Both the position numbers and the translations under genes were made by a program. A stretch of 64,000 nt of DNA from an uncultured Sunxiuqinia sp. (GTDB lineage: Bacteria; Bacteroidota; Bacteroidia; Bacteroidales; Prolixibacteraceae), in the NCBI RefSeq assembly GCF_963678245.1, contig NZ_OY782767.1:124001-188000 (forward strand), read 5' to 3'. This document shows, piece by piece, positions 28,169-37,400 of the stretch (the first letter of the stretch is position 1; every line of letters starts with the position of its first letter). The notes beneath the pieces were generated by a model. The model saw only the letters and a list, made by a program, of their open reading frames with translations, was not told the origin of the DNA and did not search any database.

Positions 28169-28738
28169 ATGGAAAAGAGATGCGACTGGTGTTTGAGTAA
28201 TGATTTGTACATCGACTACCACGATAAAGAATGGGGTGTGCCTTTACATGATGACCAAAAACTATTTGAGTTTTTATTGCTGGAAGGTGTTCAGGCTGGT
28301 TTAAGTTGGTTGACAGTATTACGCAAACGCGAAAATTACCGCTTGGCTTATGACAATTTTGACCCGGTTAAAATTGCAATTTATGATGAAGCTAAAATGC
28401 AAGAGTTGCTTCAGAATGCCGGGATTATACGCAATCGATTAAAAGTAGCAGCAAGTGTAAATAATGCCAAACGATTTCTTGATGTTCAAAAGGAGTTTGG
28501 AACGTTCGACAACTACATCTGGTCGTTCGTTGATCACAAACCCATTGTCAATCACTTTAAAACACTTGCTGATGTTCCTACAAAAACAGCTCTTTCCGAT
28601 AAAATTAGCAAAGACATGAGAAAGCGCGGTTTTAAATTTGTTGGTTCAACTATAATTTATGCCCACATGCAAGCAACAGGAATGGTTAACGACCACCTGA
28701 CGAGTTGTTTTAGGCATGCCGAATTAACTGAAAAGTAG
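28169..28738 (+). CDS. tag: DNA-3-methyladenine glycosylase I
   Basis: 189 residues. Removes 3-methyladenine from alkylated DNA. The zinc-snap ligands of the Tag family are all present: Cys5, His18, His176 and Cys180 (RCDW at the start, NDHLTSC at the end). The KEWGVPLHDD and EGVQAGLSW segments also match, the latter carrying the Glu and Trp of the base-binding pocket. Length is normal. It is monocistronic, with a strong hairpin 136 bp after the stop. Confidence 0.95.
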   Translation: MEKRCDWCLSNDLYIDYHDKEWGVPLHDDQKLFEFLLLEGVQAGLSWLTVLRKRENYRLAYDNFDPVKIAIYDEAKMQELLQNAGIIRNRLKVAASVNNAKRFLDVQKEFGTFDNYIWSFVDHKPIVNHFKTLADVPTKTALSDKISKDMRKRGFKFVGSTIIYAHMQATGMVNDHLTSCFRHAELTEK

Positions 28739-28873
28739 GAGAGGAGACAGCTGGGTGCAACATCGATCTTGATGAAAAGAGCGTGTAAACAAACAAGTTG
28801 CTTTGTCCGGTTAAATCAAATAAGCATGTGAAGATTATTACGAGGACAGGTAAGCGAATTCTACCTATAAAAG

Positions 28874-28906
28874 AACTGACCGTCTCATTTTTTGAGACGG
28901 TCAGTT
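28874..28906. terminator. Perfect 14-bp hairpin between convergent tag and DUF3127 genes
   Basis: AACTGACCGTCTCA and TGAGACGGTCAGTT pair perfectly around a T5 loop. The minus strand is followed by a T-rich run (TTCTTTTAT). It probably terminates both genes. Confidence 0.75.
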
Positions 28907-28946
28907 AATATGTTATTTGATATCTGTACTAACAACAAGCAAATCA

Positions 28947-29312
28947 TTAAAATGGCAAGTCATCTTTATCGCCTGCTTCTGGCGGAATATCATCGGGAGA
29001 AAACTCTGGCGGAACATCTAGAGAAGCTCCCGGTGTCAGCCGGTCAATACGCCATGCATTGATGTTGTGATACCATCGTCCGTTAAATTCGCGCGATTCT
29101 ACCGAAAATGATACGTTTACATCCTCGCCGGAGTTCAGTCCTTCGAGAAGTGAAATTTTATCATTAAACAAGGTAAAGCACACTTGCTTTGGAAACTGAT
29201 CATCGGTTTCAATAACAAACTCCCGTTTTTTCCATTCTTTCCCGGCCTTGCTCACGCCGGAATTTACATCCAAAATTTGGTTTATCTTTCCTTTTACTTC
29301 TAAACTCATCAC
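28947..29312 (-). CDS. DUF3127 OB-fold protein with SSB-like acidic tail
   Basis: 121 residues, or 120 from the second ATG. The DUF3127 core covers about 1-90, with GKINQILDVNSGVSKAGKEW, KREFVIETDDQFPKQVCFTL and YHNINAWRID. It resembles the OB fold of single-stranded DNA-binding proteins. The end is Pro/Asp-rich and finishes DDIPPEAGDKDDLPF. This is strikingly like the DDDIPF tip by which SSB recruits replication and repair enzymes. I infer nucleic-acid binding with SSB-type partner recruitment. The canonical ssb is not in this window. Confidence 0.8.
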   Translation of the reverse strand: MMSLEVKGKINQILDVNSGVSKAGKEWKKREFVIETDDQFPKQVCFTLFNDKISLLEGLNSGEDVNVSFSVESREFNGRWYHNINAWRIDRLTPGASLDVPPEFSPDDIPPEAGDKDDLPF

Positions 29313-29332
29313 TTCAATTTTTTTTCGATTTT

Positions 29333-29340
29333 CAAAAATA
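29333..29340 (-). promoter_or_regulatory. -7 promoter box for the DUF3127 gene
   Basis: The minus strand reads TATTTTTG, 20 bp before the ATG, giving a leader of about 15 nt. It begins only 5 bp beyond the terminator of the preceding FKBP gene. Confidence 0.55.
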
Positions 29341-29345
29341 GAGAT

Positions 29346-29379
29346 AAAAAAAGACCCCTGAAAAGATTCCTTCAGGGGT
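29346..29379 (-). terminator. Rho-independent terminator of the lipoprotein FKBP gene
   Basis: On the minus strand, a 9-bp stem (ACCCCTGAA with TTCAGGGGT) around an 8-nt loop is followed by CTTTTTTT. It lies 26 bp after the FKBP stop. Confidence 0.85.
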
Positions 29380-29404
29380 TTTCTAAAAAGTTTTCAAGAA
29401 TTGT

Positions 29405-30100
29405 TTATTCAACAATTTCTAAAAGTTCTACTTCGAAAATCAATGTTTCGTTTGGACCAATATCAGCACCGGCTCCACGGGGGCCGTAAGCTATTTCTCC
29501 TGGAATATAAATTTTCCATTTTGATCCAACAGACATCAATTGAAGAGCCTCAGTCCATCCTGGAATAACTTGGCTAACACCAAAGGTTGCAGGCTCTCCG
29601 CGCTCTACTGAACTGTCAAACACAGTACCGTCCAGTAACGTTCCGGTATAATGAACTTTTACTTGTTGATCGGCAGTTGGTTTCGGTCCGTCGCCTTCTT
29701 TGATCACTTCGTACTGAAGACCACTTTCAGTTACCTGAACGCCTTCTTTTTCTTTATTCGAAGCAAGGAACTCTTCCCCCGCTTTCTTGTTTGCTTCACC
29801 TTCAGCCTCGGCCAAATTTTTGAAATAAGCCTGGATGAATGTACGTGCATCTTCAATGGTCATTTTAGTTTCTTCACCCTTCAATTGTTGCTCAAAGGCG
29901 GTGATTAAAATATCCGTGTTGAAATCATCGGAACCAGTAGATTCCAATTGTTGCTTGTTTTGATCACCAACTAATACTCCAATGGCATAACTAGCCGAGT
30001 CGGCAGTGGTTACAAGGTCTGCATTTCGAGAACCTTGTGGTTGACAAGCTGCTAAAACTGAAATAGCAGCTAGTGTAAAAAGAATTGATTTAAATTTCAT
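29405..30100 (-). CDS. FKBP-type peptidyl-prolyl isomerase, lipoprotein
   Basis: 231 residues. A lipoprotein signal (MKFKSILFTLAAISVLAAC, Cys19) precedes an N-terminal FKBP dimerisation domain (SYAIGVLVGDQNKQQLES, about 36-120) and a C-terminal FKBP domain (about 135-231). The latter keeps the catalytic pocket: VKVHYTGTLLDGTVFDSS, VIPGWTEAL, GEIAYGPRGAG and LIFEVELLEI. This is FkpA/Mip-like architecture, a periplasmic folding helper anchored to a membrane. It is a tandem paralogue of the next gene, which lacks the signal. Confidence 0.92.
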   Translation of the reverse strand: MKFKSILFTLAAISVLAACQPQGSRNADLVTTADSASYAIGVLVGDQNKQQLESTGSDDFNTDILITAFEQQLKGEETKMTIEDARTFIQAYFKNLAEAEGEANKKAGEEFLASNKEKEGVQVTESGLQYEVIKEGDGPKPTADQQVKVHYTGTLLDGTVFDSSVERGEPATFGVSQVIPGWTEALQLMSVGSKWKIYIPGEIAYGPRGAGADIGPNETLIFEVELLEIVE

Positions 30101-30209
30101 GTGATTTAAATTGTTTGTTTTTCGATGGCATCAGATGGAGTTCGCTTTTTTATCGTTGTTGATAATGGGAAATTCATCCTCATGCTCATTGCGTGTTTAT
30201 ATGAAATAA

Positions 30210-30821
30210 TTAGACAATTTCCAGTAATTCAACTTCGAAGATGAGTGTTGAGTTTGGTCCAATAGCACCACCAGCTCCACGCTCACCGTAAGCTAAATCT
30301 GAAGGCACAAACAGACGCCATTTTGATCCGGTCGTCATCATTTGAAGTGCTTCAACCCAACCTGGAATAACGCCGTTTACAGGAAATGTTGCTGGTTCGC
30401 CGCGCTGTACCGAGCTGTCGAAAACAGATCCATCGATCAGCGTACCATGGTAATGGCATTTTACCTGATCGGCAGGACTTGGTTTTTCGCCATCTCCTTC
30501 TTCTAGTATCGTGTACTGCAATCCACTGGCTGTTTCTATTACACCTTCTTTTTCACGATTCTCGGACAAAAATTTCAATCCTTCTTCAAGGTTTTCTTTT
30601 CCTTGGCTACCTTGCTGTTGTTCCATGAACTCCTGCAAGATTTTGTTCGCCTGATCGGGCGTTAATTTTGGCTCTTTGCCTGTGAAAATATCTTCGAGAG
30701 CCAGCATGAAGTTGCTTGGATCAATTGTTTTTACTCCTGATTGAATGAGGTTGCTGGAAACACTTAATCCTAATGCGTAACTAAATTCTTCCAACTCTCC
30801 ATTAAATTTCTTTTCTGACAT
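30210..30821 (-). CDS. FKBP-type peptidyl-prolyl isomerase, cytoplasmic (FklB-like)
   Basis: 203 residues from the ATG at 30819-30821 (MSEKKFNGELEEFSYALGLS). The frame stays open further upstream, but that extension overlaps the mnmD coding region on the same strand and reads as non-protein-like. It has the same two-domain layout as its lipoprotein neighbour, a dimerisation domain then FKBP (CHYHGTLIDGSVFDSS, VIPGWVEALQMM, AYGERGAG, FEVELLEIV), but no export signal. It probably helps folding in the cytoplasm. It lies 61 bp after mnmD. Confidence 0.9.
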   Translation of the reverse strand: MSEKKFNGELEEFSYALGLSVSSNLIQSGVKTIDPSNFMLALEDIFTGKEPKLTPDQANKILQEFMEQQQGSQGKENLEEGLKFLSENREKEGVIETASGLQYTILEEGDGEKPSPADQVKCHYHGTLIDGSVFDSSVQRGEPATFPVNGVIPGWVEALQMMTTGSKWRLFVPSDLAYGERGAGGAIGPNSTLIFEVELLEIV

Positions 30822-30882
30822 AAAATTCTGTTTTTTTATAAAGGGTACGAAGATAAATTTTTTTTTGCGATATCCCTGATGA

Positions 30883-31545
30883 TCAACTGCCTTTCTCTCC
30901 GTACAGGATATGTTTCTTCCCCGGAGGTCCTGCCAATCGCTGCATTGCGAAGCCTTGTTTTTGTAGCGAACGTCTGACATCTCCTTTGGCACAGTAAGTT
31001 ATGAATATTCCACCGAGATGGCAGTGGGCACTAATTTTCTCAAAAATGGCATCAGTCCATAAGTCGGGTTGCTTGTTTGGGGCAAAGGCATCAAAGTAAA
31101 CTAAGTCGAATGTGGGGAGGTTCGAAAAATCGATTTTTTTTAAGTCGCCATTTATTTTTGTCAGACTGAAGTTTTGGGCTAATTCATGTGGTTTTTCCCA
31201 TTCGCACTGGTGCATTTGAAGGAATATCTTTTGGATGTCAGGCAAATGATTTTCAGCATAATTTAGTTGGCTGTATTCTTCTTCTGGGAGAGGAAACTTT
31301 TCCAGCGAATAGTAGTTAATTACTTTTTCGCCTCGGTTGAGAAAACTGAGTAGGGCATTAAGTCCGGTGCCAAATCCAATTTCTAATAGGGTTAAATGCG
31401 ATTTAGTGCAAGCTTTCAGACCATTTTCAATAAATACATGCATGCTTTCCTGTATGGCTCCGTGTACAGAATGAAAGTGCTCATCCATTTCATGAATATA
31501 TATTGTATGCGATCCGTCTTCAGTGAGTTGGATGGTTCGTTTCAT
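30883..31545 (-). CDS. mnmD: tRNA mnm5U34 methyltransferase, stand-alone MnmD
   Basis: 220 residues. It corresponds to the methyltransferase half of bifunctional MnmC. The SAM-binding loop is LEIGFGTGLNAL, with the acidic strand NYYSLEKFPL. The family signature is LVYFDAFAPNKQPDLW, and the end signature is LAGPPGKKHILYGE. It should add the last methyl group to make 5-methylaminomethyl-2-thiouridine in tRNA wobble positions. The FAD-dependent oxidase half (MnmC1) is absent, as in many bacteria outside the Gammaproteobacteria. Confidence 0.9.
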   Translation of the reverse strand: MKRTIQLTEDGSHTIYIHEMDEHFHSVHGAIQESMHVFIENGLKACTKSHLTLLEIGFGTGLNALLSFLNRGEKVINYYSLEKFPLPEEEYSQLNYAENHLPDIQKIFLQMHQCEWEKPHELAQNFSLTKINGDLKKIDFSNLPTFDLVYFDAFAPNKQPDLWTDAIFEKISAHCHLGGIFITYCAKGDVRRSLQKQGFAMQRLAGPPGKKHILYGEKGS

Positions 31546-31689
31546 ATCTAGTTTCGAGTTCTGAGTTTCAAGTCTCCAATTCTTTTATATTTGAAACCGA
31601 TTGAAATACGCGATGTTTTTATCCATAGTGCTTTTCAACCGTATAATTTATCGTTGGTTTACAGCACTGCGAATTTCGTAAAAATATTG

Positions 31690-31718
31690 TTTGCATTGCT
31701 ATTTTTGTTTTACTTTTG
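31690..31718 (+). promoter_or_regulatory. Promoter of the Sua5/YciO-family gene
   Basis: TTTG at 31690-31693 and TACTTTTG at 31711-31718 are separated by 17 bp, close to the Bacteroidota -33/-7 arrangement. A second overlapping -7-like TATTTTTG lies at 31700-31707. The ATG follows 20 bp after the last box. Confidence 0.55.
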
Positions 31719-31737
31719 ACTGATTCAAAAAATTATC

Positions 31738-32352
31738 ATGCTAATAAAGTTATACGAAGAAAATCCCAACCAACGTGAAATTGAAAAAGTGTTGGCAGTA
31801 CTCCGGGGTGGGGGCATCATTATTTATCCGACCGATACGGTTTATGGAATGGGCTGCGACATAACCAATGCGAAAGCAGTTGAGAAAGTTGCACAGTACA
31901 AAAATGTGAAGATTGAAAAGTCAAACATGTCCTTTATTTGCAGTGATCTACGTCATTTGTCTGATTATGCAAAACCAATTTCGAATTCCGTATTTAAACT
32001 ATTGAAACGCAATTTGCCGGGGCCTTTTACCTTTATTTTGGAAGCGAATTCAAATGTTCCGAAGTACTTTAAAGGGAAAAAGAAAACGGTTGGTATTCGG
32101 GTTCCGAATCACAATATTATCCTCGAAATTGTTCGTCAACTGGGCAATCCCATCCTTTCAACTTCAGTTCACGATGAGGATGAAGTGTTGGAATACACAA
32201 CTGATCCGGAGCTGATTCATGAAAAGTTTGATGGGTTTGTAGACTTGGTGATTGACGGTGGTTTTGGAGATAATAATCCATCAACGGTTATTGATTGTAC
32301 CGCTGATATGCCCGTAATTATCCGACAAGGTAAAGGAATTGTTGAAGAATAG
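31738..32352 (+). CDS. Sua5/YciO/YrdC-family protein (threonylcarbamoyl-AMP synthase-like)
   Basis: 204 residues. The family fold is shown by GGIIIYPTDTVYGMGCDI, LPGPFTFIL, GIRVPNHNI and NPILSTSVH. YrdC/Sua5 members make threonylcarbamoyl-AMP for tRNA t6A37. Several details (KSNMSFICSDLRHLSDYA, VHDEDEVLEYTTDPEL) are closer to the YciO branch, whose role is less certain. I therefore leave the symbol open. It ends 38 bp from the convergent trkH stop. Confidence 0.85.
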   Translation: MLIKLYEENPNQREIEKVLAVLRGGGIIIYPTDTVYGMGCDITNAKAVEKVAQYKNVKIEKSNMSFICSDLRHLSDYAKPISNSVFKLLKRNLPGPFTFILEANSNVPKYFKGKKKTVGIRVPNHNIILEIVRQLGNPILSTSVHDEDEVLEYTTDPELIHEKFDGFVDLVIDGGFGDNNPSTVIDCTADMPVIIRQGKGIVEE

Positions 32353-32390
32353 TTAACTGATTTTAGCCAAGCCTTTTTCGGCGATTTTTA

Positions 32391-33839
32391 TTATTTTTTC
32401 CAAAAAGCAGGAGAGAAAAGTACAAGCACAGTAAACAGTTCCAGTCGTCCTAATAACATCAAAAACGATAAAAACCATTTTCCTGCCGGATGCACATGAT
32501 GGAAATTTTCGGCAGGACCAACATTTCCGAGTCCTGGTCCTATATTTCCGAGCGATGTTGCAACTGCTCCCATCGCTGATTCCATGTCAGGTTCAATAAG
32601 AGTAAACAGAATTGTGCTGATAAAGAAGATGATGAAATAAATCATAAAAAAAGCAAGCACGTTGGTAATAATTTGTTCGGAAACAGCCCTTTTGTTGAAG
32701 CGCACCGGAATAACAGCATTGGGGTGCAGAAGTCGGCGAAGTTCGTAATAGCTGTTTTTCATCAACAAAACCACGCGCATAATTTTTATTCCTCCACCAG
32801 TTGATCCGGCGCTCCCTCCGAAAAAGAAAAGTGAAAAAGTGATGATTGTCAAAAAAGGTGTCCAGGTAAGGTAGTCGGCAGTGGCATATCCGGTTGTCGT
32901 GATAATAGAAACAACCTGAAACAGCGAGTCCCGAAATGCCAGCTCAAAATCCATTTGTGTTGTAATAAGCAAACCACTGAAAATGATGGCTGTAAAACCA
33001 ACAACAAATAACAGATAATATTTGAATTCTTCGTTCTTGAAAACTTTGTCAAACTTTCCATGAATAGCAAGGTACGAAAGTGTAAAATTCATTCCTGCAA
33101 GGAACATGAATAGTGTGATAACATACTGAATAAAAGGTGATGACCAGTATGCAACAGAGGCTTGTTTGGTAGAATAACCTCCGGTGGCCATGGTGGTAAA
33201 TGAGTGGTTGACAGCATCAAAAAAAGTCATGCCTCCAATCCAAAGTAAAATGGTTTCAATTACCGTGAATCCGAGATAAATTATCCAAAGACTTTTCGCG
33301 GTTTGCTGGATTCTGGGACTAATTTTGTCGGGTGTTGGGCCGGGAACTTCGGCGGCAAACAGCTGCATTCCTCCAATTCCAAACACCGGCAGAATGGCTA
33401 ACGACAGAACAATGATTCCCATACCACCGAGCCATTGGGTCATGCTTCGCCAAAATAGAATACCATTGGGAAGTGATTCAATATCATTTAAGATAGAGGA
33501 ACCGGTTGTGGTGAAGCCAGACATGGTTTCAAAAAAAGCATCGGTCAGCGAAGGAATGGAATGACTAATTAAATACGGAAAGCTTCCAAAAAATGAAAAA
33601 ATAACCCAAACAAGACTAACAATAATAAAACCTTCGTGTTTCCCAATTTTCTTGTCAGCTTCATTGGTTGCTAAAAGAGTCAGCGCACCAATTCCCATGC
33701 TGATTAATGAAGAATAAAGTAAGGGTAATAGTCCTGCATCTCCATATATTGCCGAAACGCCCATTGCTAAGAGCATCGAAACGCCTTCAACAACTAATAA
33801 AAAGCCTAGTATCCTGAAGATTATCTTAACGTTGAGCAT
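32391..33839 (-). CDS. trkH: Trk/Ktr-type potassium transporter membrane subunit
   Basis: 482 residues with the four-fold M1-P-M2 architecture of TrkH/KtrB. The pore-loop selectivity filters are visible in order: TTTGSSI (about 111), TMATGGYST (about 220), TTTGYATA (about 315) and TSLGNIGPGLGNVGP (about 435). The Gly of each filter coordinates K+. It is 12 bp downstream of trkA, forming one operon with its regulatory subunit. Confidence 0.93.
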   Translation of the reverse strand: MLNVKIIFRILGFLLVVEGVSMLLAMGVSAIYGDAGLLPLLYSSLISMGIGALTLLATNEADKKIGKHEGFIIVSLVWVIFSFFGSFPYLISHSIPSLTDAFFETMSGFTTTGSSILNDIESLPNGILFWRSMTQWLGGMGIIVLSLAILPVFGIGGMQLFAAEVPGPTPDKISPRIQQTAKSLWIIYLGFTVIETILLWIGGMTFFDAVNHSFTTMATGGYSTKQASVAYWSSPFIQYVITLFMFLAGMNFTLSYLAIHGKFDKVFKNEEFKYYLLFVVGFTAIIFSGLLITTQMDFELAFRDSLFQVVSIITTTGYATADYLTWTPFLTIITFSLFFFGGSAGSTGGGIKIMRVVLLMKNSYYELRRLLHPNAVIPVRFNKRAVSEQIITNVLAFFMIYFIIFFISTILFTLIEPDMESAMGAVATSLGNIGPGLGNVGPAENFHHVHPAGKWFLSFLMLLGRLELFTVLVLFSPAFWKK

Positions 33840-33851
33840 AGGGGCAAAGCA

Positions 33852-35186
33852 TTATTTGAAATATTTGTCGAGCTTTTTTATTGCTGATGGCAGGGCAAAT
33901 ACGACGACTTTGTCATTTTCCTGAATATGTGTATCACCTTTGGCTACAAAGCCTTTTGAACCACGAACATAACCTCCAATTTTTGCATCATCAGGGAAAC
34001 CCAGATCTTTTATAGGCAACTCTGTAATTTTAGATCCTTCTTTAGCGATAAATTCAAAAACTTCAGCATCAGATGCCGTCAAACATTTGGCTTGTGCCAC
34101 TTCTGCTCCCAATGTATATTTGTAAATATAGCTTGCGGCAATTAGCTTTTTATTAATGATGCTACCAATATCCATGCTCTCGGCAATTCCCATGAAATCA
34201 ATGTTTTCGACTTCTGCTACCGTTCTTTTGATTCCGAGTATTTTTGCCAGATGGCAGGATAAAATATTGGTTTCAGAGTTTCCGGTTACCGCAATAAAAG
34301 CATCCATTCGTTCAATCCGTTCTTCCTTAAGTAGATCCATGTTTCGTCCATCTCCTTGAATAACCAAGACGTTTTCAAATCGGTCGGCCACCTTCTGGCT
34401 CCTGACTTTGTTGCTTTCTATGATCTTGATATTATAACTGTCGCCTAGGCGCTCTACTGTTTTTTGGGCAATTCGGCTACCTCCGAGTATCATGATATTT
34501 CGAACGGGAAAAATTTCTTTCCCGGCAAGTTCGAAAACACGATTTTGATTTGCTCTGGTGGTTATAAAGAAAACAATGTCACCATTGTGAATCGTATTTT
34601 TTCCGTATGGAATAATGGTTTCACTATCGCGGTTAATGGCTACCGCACGGACATCTGAGTTAATGTATGAAATCTCCTCAAGCGATTTATGCAGAATTGG
34701 CGCATTTTCCCGGATTTTGATCCCCATCAGGATCAACTTCCCTTGTGAGAATTCGATTAGCTGACGAGTTCCTACTTGTTTAACGGATGTCGCAATTTCT
34801 TTTGCTGCAAGGCTTTCCGGATAAATCAACTCATCAACTCCAAGCTTTTTGAGCTTCTCCTTATACTTTTCGGTTAAATATTCACCTTGATTAATACGAG
34901 CAACGGTTCGTTGAACTCCCATGTCTTTTGCCTGTACACAGGCGAAAATATTGCGCTCTTCATAGGGGGTTACAGCAATAAATAAGTCCGCCTTCGAAAG
35001 TCCTGTTTCTTTCAAATCACGAAAGGAATTAGCGTAGCCTGTTAAGGTGAGCAGATCCACTTGACTGGAAATATGATGCAGTTTATCAGCATCTTCATCC
35101 ATTAATACAATGTCGTGATTCTCCTTGCTAAGCATCTTGGCAAGGTGAGTTCCTACTTCACCGGCACCTACAATAACAATCTTCAT
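33852..35186 (-). CDS. trkA: Trk system potassium-uptake regulatory protein (two RCK modules)
   Basis: 444 residues in two similar halves, each a Rossmann RCK_N domain followed by an RCK_C domain. The first NAD(H)/nucleotide motif is IVGAGEVGTHLAKML with D30 at the strand end. The second half opens with IMILGGSRIAQKTVERLG. It sits on the cytoplasmic face of TrkH and gates it according to nucleotide binding. The C-terminal domain ends NDKVVVFALPSAIKKLDKYF. It is the first gene of trkAH. Confidence 0.93.
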   Translation of the reverse strand: MKIVIVGAGEVGTHLAKMLSKENHDIVLMDEDADKLHHISSQVDLLTLTGYANSFRDLKETGLSKADLFIAVTPYEERNIFACVQAKDMGVQRTVARINQGEYLTEKYKEKLKKLGVDELIYPESLAAKEIATSVKQVGTRQLIEFSQGKLILMGIKIRENAPILHKSLEEISYINSDVRAVAINRDSETIIPYGKNTIHNGDIVFFITTRANQNRVFELAGKEIFPVRNIMILGGSRIAQKTVERLGDSYNIKIIESNKVRSQKVADRFENVLVIQGDGRNMDLLKEERIERMDAFIAVTGNSETNILSCHLAKILGIKRTVAEVENIDFMGIAESMDIGSIINKKLIAASYIYKYTLGAEVAQAKCLTASDAEVFEFIAKEGSKITELPIKDLGFPDDAKIGGYVRGSKGFVAKGDTHIQENDKVVVFALPSAIKKLDKYFK

Positions 35187-35313
35187 ATTTTGTCACTCAT
35201 TTTTCAGAATTCAGCCCGGTAAAGTAAAGTATAAAAACTACAATTTCCACGAATTTATGCTTGTTTTTCGTGTGCGTTACCAATAACTTAAAAGCACTGG
35301 GATTCGTAAATTG

Positions 35314-37293
35314 TTAAAAGTCAGCAATAAATGTTTCGGGAACTGATAAGTTATTAAAATCTAAAATCTTACCTTTCTCCAACGCCGAATCAATTGTTGT
35401 TTTAAAAGCTAGATCCGAAAAATAGTACTGTTGATCTTCTTTTTCTTGATTTTTCAGATCCGTCTGTTGTCGCTTTTCTTTACGTTTTTTGTATTGAAAG
35501 GTTTGATCAACAAACAGAACTGTCCGTTTGTCAATGAGTAAATCGGAGGTCGAAAAATTCTGACATGTATCGAGTTGAATTGCAGTTGGAGAATCCAATT
35601 GAAGTTTTCGTAGAGCATGTGGAATCGATCGGTATTCTTCCTCATCCTTTTCAGCATAAATCAGGTAGTTTTTGCGACCATTGATTAAATGCAGACACTG
35701 AGCCGAATTATAAAAGATGCATTTTGTTTGATTAAACAACGCCATTTTCTGGCTGAAAGATGCAATTTGAAAGAACAGAAAAAGGGATACTGCCAGAAAC
35801 AGAAATTCTTTCCGTTTTAGTTTAATGAAAAACATGCTAGCGATTAAACAGGTCAGCAAAACAGCTAATTGGAATGCTGAAATACCAATGTTTTCAATCA
35901 GGGAATTTGGAATTTGGTCAATTTTTTTGAGCAGAAATAGGGTCAGGAAAGTTACTGATGACAGCACCTTTGCAAGGACTGCCACCAGCCAGTTTACCGG
36001 AGAAATGAGGAAGAATAAGACTGTGCTGGCTAAAATAACGTACGCTGCGGGTATCACAATAAAATTACTGAGCCAAAAGAAAAGGGGAAACTGGTGAAAA
36101 TAGTAAACACTTAAAGCGAAGGTGCCAATTTGCGCTGCTATCGAAACACAGAAAAGTTGCCAAAACCAATTAAGTACGTTGTTTTGGGGCGACCACAATG
36201 ATTCTATTTTTGGGAAGAAGAAAACGATACTGGTAACGGCCGCATAGGAAAGTTGAAAGCCCACCTCAAAAATTAAATTGGGGTTGATTAGTAAAAGTAA
36301 GAATGCCGAAGCAGCGATTGAATTATAAATTGATGCCGGTCGGCGAAGGCTGTTGGCGACAAGAATAAACGAGAACATGACCGTTGCTCGTTGCACCGAT
36401 GGCGAAAAGCCGGTAATTAGTGCATAGCTCCACAAGAGTAGGGCGATGATAATTACAAAGGTCATTCGTCCCAGCTGAGTTCGTTTGAGAAAACCAAGCG
36501 CATAGGTGAGAAACAAGTAGATCATTCCCACGTGTAAGCCGGAGACGGCCAAAACATGCATAGCTCCGGTTGAGGCAAAGTAGGAGCGGGTTTCGGGCGA
36601 CAGCTCTTTTCGGTAGCCCAGCGTTAATGCCGAAATGACCTGTCGTTGTTCATCATTTGTAATGTGTTTTTTGAGTTGATTGATTAAGCGAAACCTAAAC
36701 TTTTCAGCTGCAAATGGAATGCTGGAGGCTTTTTCGGTTATTCGTTGATAATCTTTCGTTGGCAAATAGGCGCTGTAATAAACTTCTCGATTGGCCATAA
36801 ATGCCTGATAGTCGAAAGCAAAAAGGTCGTTTGAGTTTTGTATGCGTTGTATTCGGGCTTGAGCAACCAACTGGTCGCCCGGCTTTAATTGAAGTACTGA
36901 CGTGTCTTTTTTTAGATAGACAATTATTTTTTGGTTTTCGTAATACGATGAGTCGGCCTGATTAATTTGAATTATACTTTGGTAAGAGTTGGTCTTTTCG
37001 GTTGGATATTCCAATACCGTGGCTATAAAATGCTGCTTTTCATTTCGGTCTGGAATTGATGGGCGACCGGCTGATATAAAGGCCAGCAAAGCGAAGCAGC
37101 TGGCATAAAAGGCTGACAAGTAGCTGTCAAACGGGTACGGTTTGGTTTTTAATTTAGCTAAAACGAGTACCGCTAAAGTGATGCCGACAATCAATAGTAA
37201 AAACTTAGCTTGAGGAGCATAAAAGCCCAGCATCAAACCAACGATCCAAAAACTTAAAATTTTTGTAAAGGGGTTATTTTTGAAAAAGCTCAC
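35314..37293 (-). CDS. comEC: ComEC/Rec2-family DNA-uptake channel protein
   Basis: 659 residues. An N-terminal membrane and DUF4131-like OB region (about 1-200, QLKPGDQLVAQARIQRI) is followed by the competence domain. That domain carries the typical motif TGAMHVLAVSGLHVGMIY at about 240 and GFSPSVQRATVMFSF at about 297, then multiple transmembrane helices. The C-terminal ~140 residues are soluble, but I see no HxHxDH metal-binding motif, so the metallo-beta-lactamase nuclease domain found in Bacillus ComEC is missing. It probably carries single-stranded DNA across the inner membrane. It lies 107 bp after def. Confidence 0.88.
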   Translation of the reverse strand: MSFFKNNPFTKILSFWIVGLMLGFYAPQAKFLLLIVGITLAVLVLAKLKTKPYPFDSYLSAFYASCFALLAFISAGRPSIPDRNEKQHFIATVLEYPTEKTNSYQSIIQINQADSSYYENQKIIVYLKKDTSVLQLKPGDQLVAQARIQRIQNSNDLFAFDYQAFMANREVYYSAYLPTKDYQRITEKASSIPFAAEKFRFRLINQLKKHITNDEQRQVISALTLGYRKELSPETRSYFASTGAMHVLAVSGLHVGMIYLFLTYALGFLKRTQLGRMTFVIIIALLLWSYALITGFSPSVQRATVMFSFILVANSLRRPASIYNSIAASAFLLLLINPNLIFEVGFQLSYAAVTSIVFFFPKIESLWSPQNNVLNWFWQLFCVSIAAQIGTFALSVYYFHQFPLFFWLSNFIVIPAAYVILASTVLFFLISPVNWLVAVLAKVLSSVTFLTLFLLKKIDQIPNSLIENIGISAFQLAVLLTCLIASMFFIKLKRKEFLFLAVSLFLFFQIASFSQKMALFNQTKCIFYNSAQCLHLINGRKNYLIYAEKDEEEYRSIPHALRKLQLDSPTAIQLDTCQNFSTSDLLIDKRTVLFVDQTFQYKKRKEKRQQTDLKNQEKEDQQYYFSDLAFKTTIDSALEKGKILDFNNLSVPETFIADF

Positions 37294-37400
37294 CGTCAGT
37301 TGTTTTTATACTGACTACGGGCAAATAATATGATTAGTTTAAGCTGAGCGTAATTTTTTGATGAACGCTACTATTTGGATGATAAAACCACCCATTTCTC

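Noticed and set aside
30822..30992. 57-residue N-terminal extension of the cytoplasmic FKBP
   Set aside because: It overlaps the 3' end of mnmD in another frame of the same strand and has no protein-like character. The ATG at 30821 gives a normal FklB-type start.
32353..32390. Terminator between the Sua5-family gene and trkH
   Set aside because: Only a 3-bp GCC/GGC stem is visible. The T-rich run alone is not enough.
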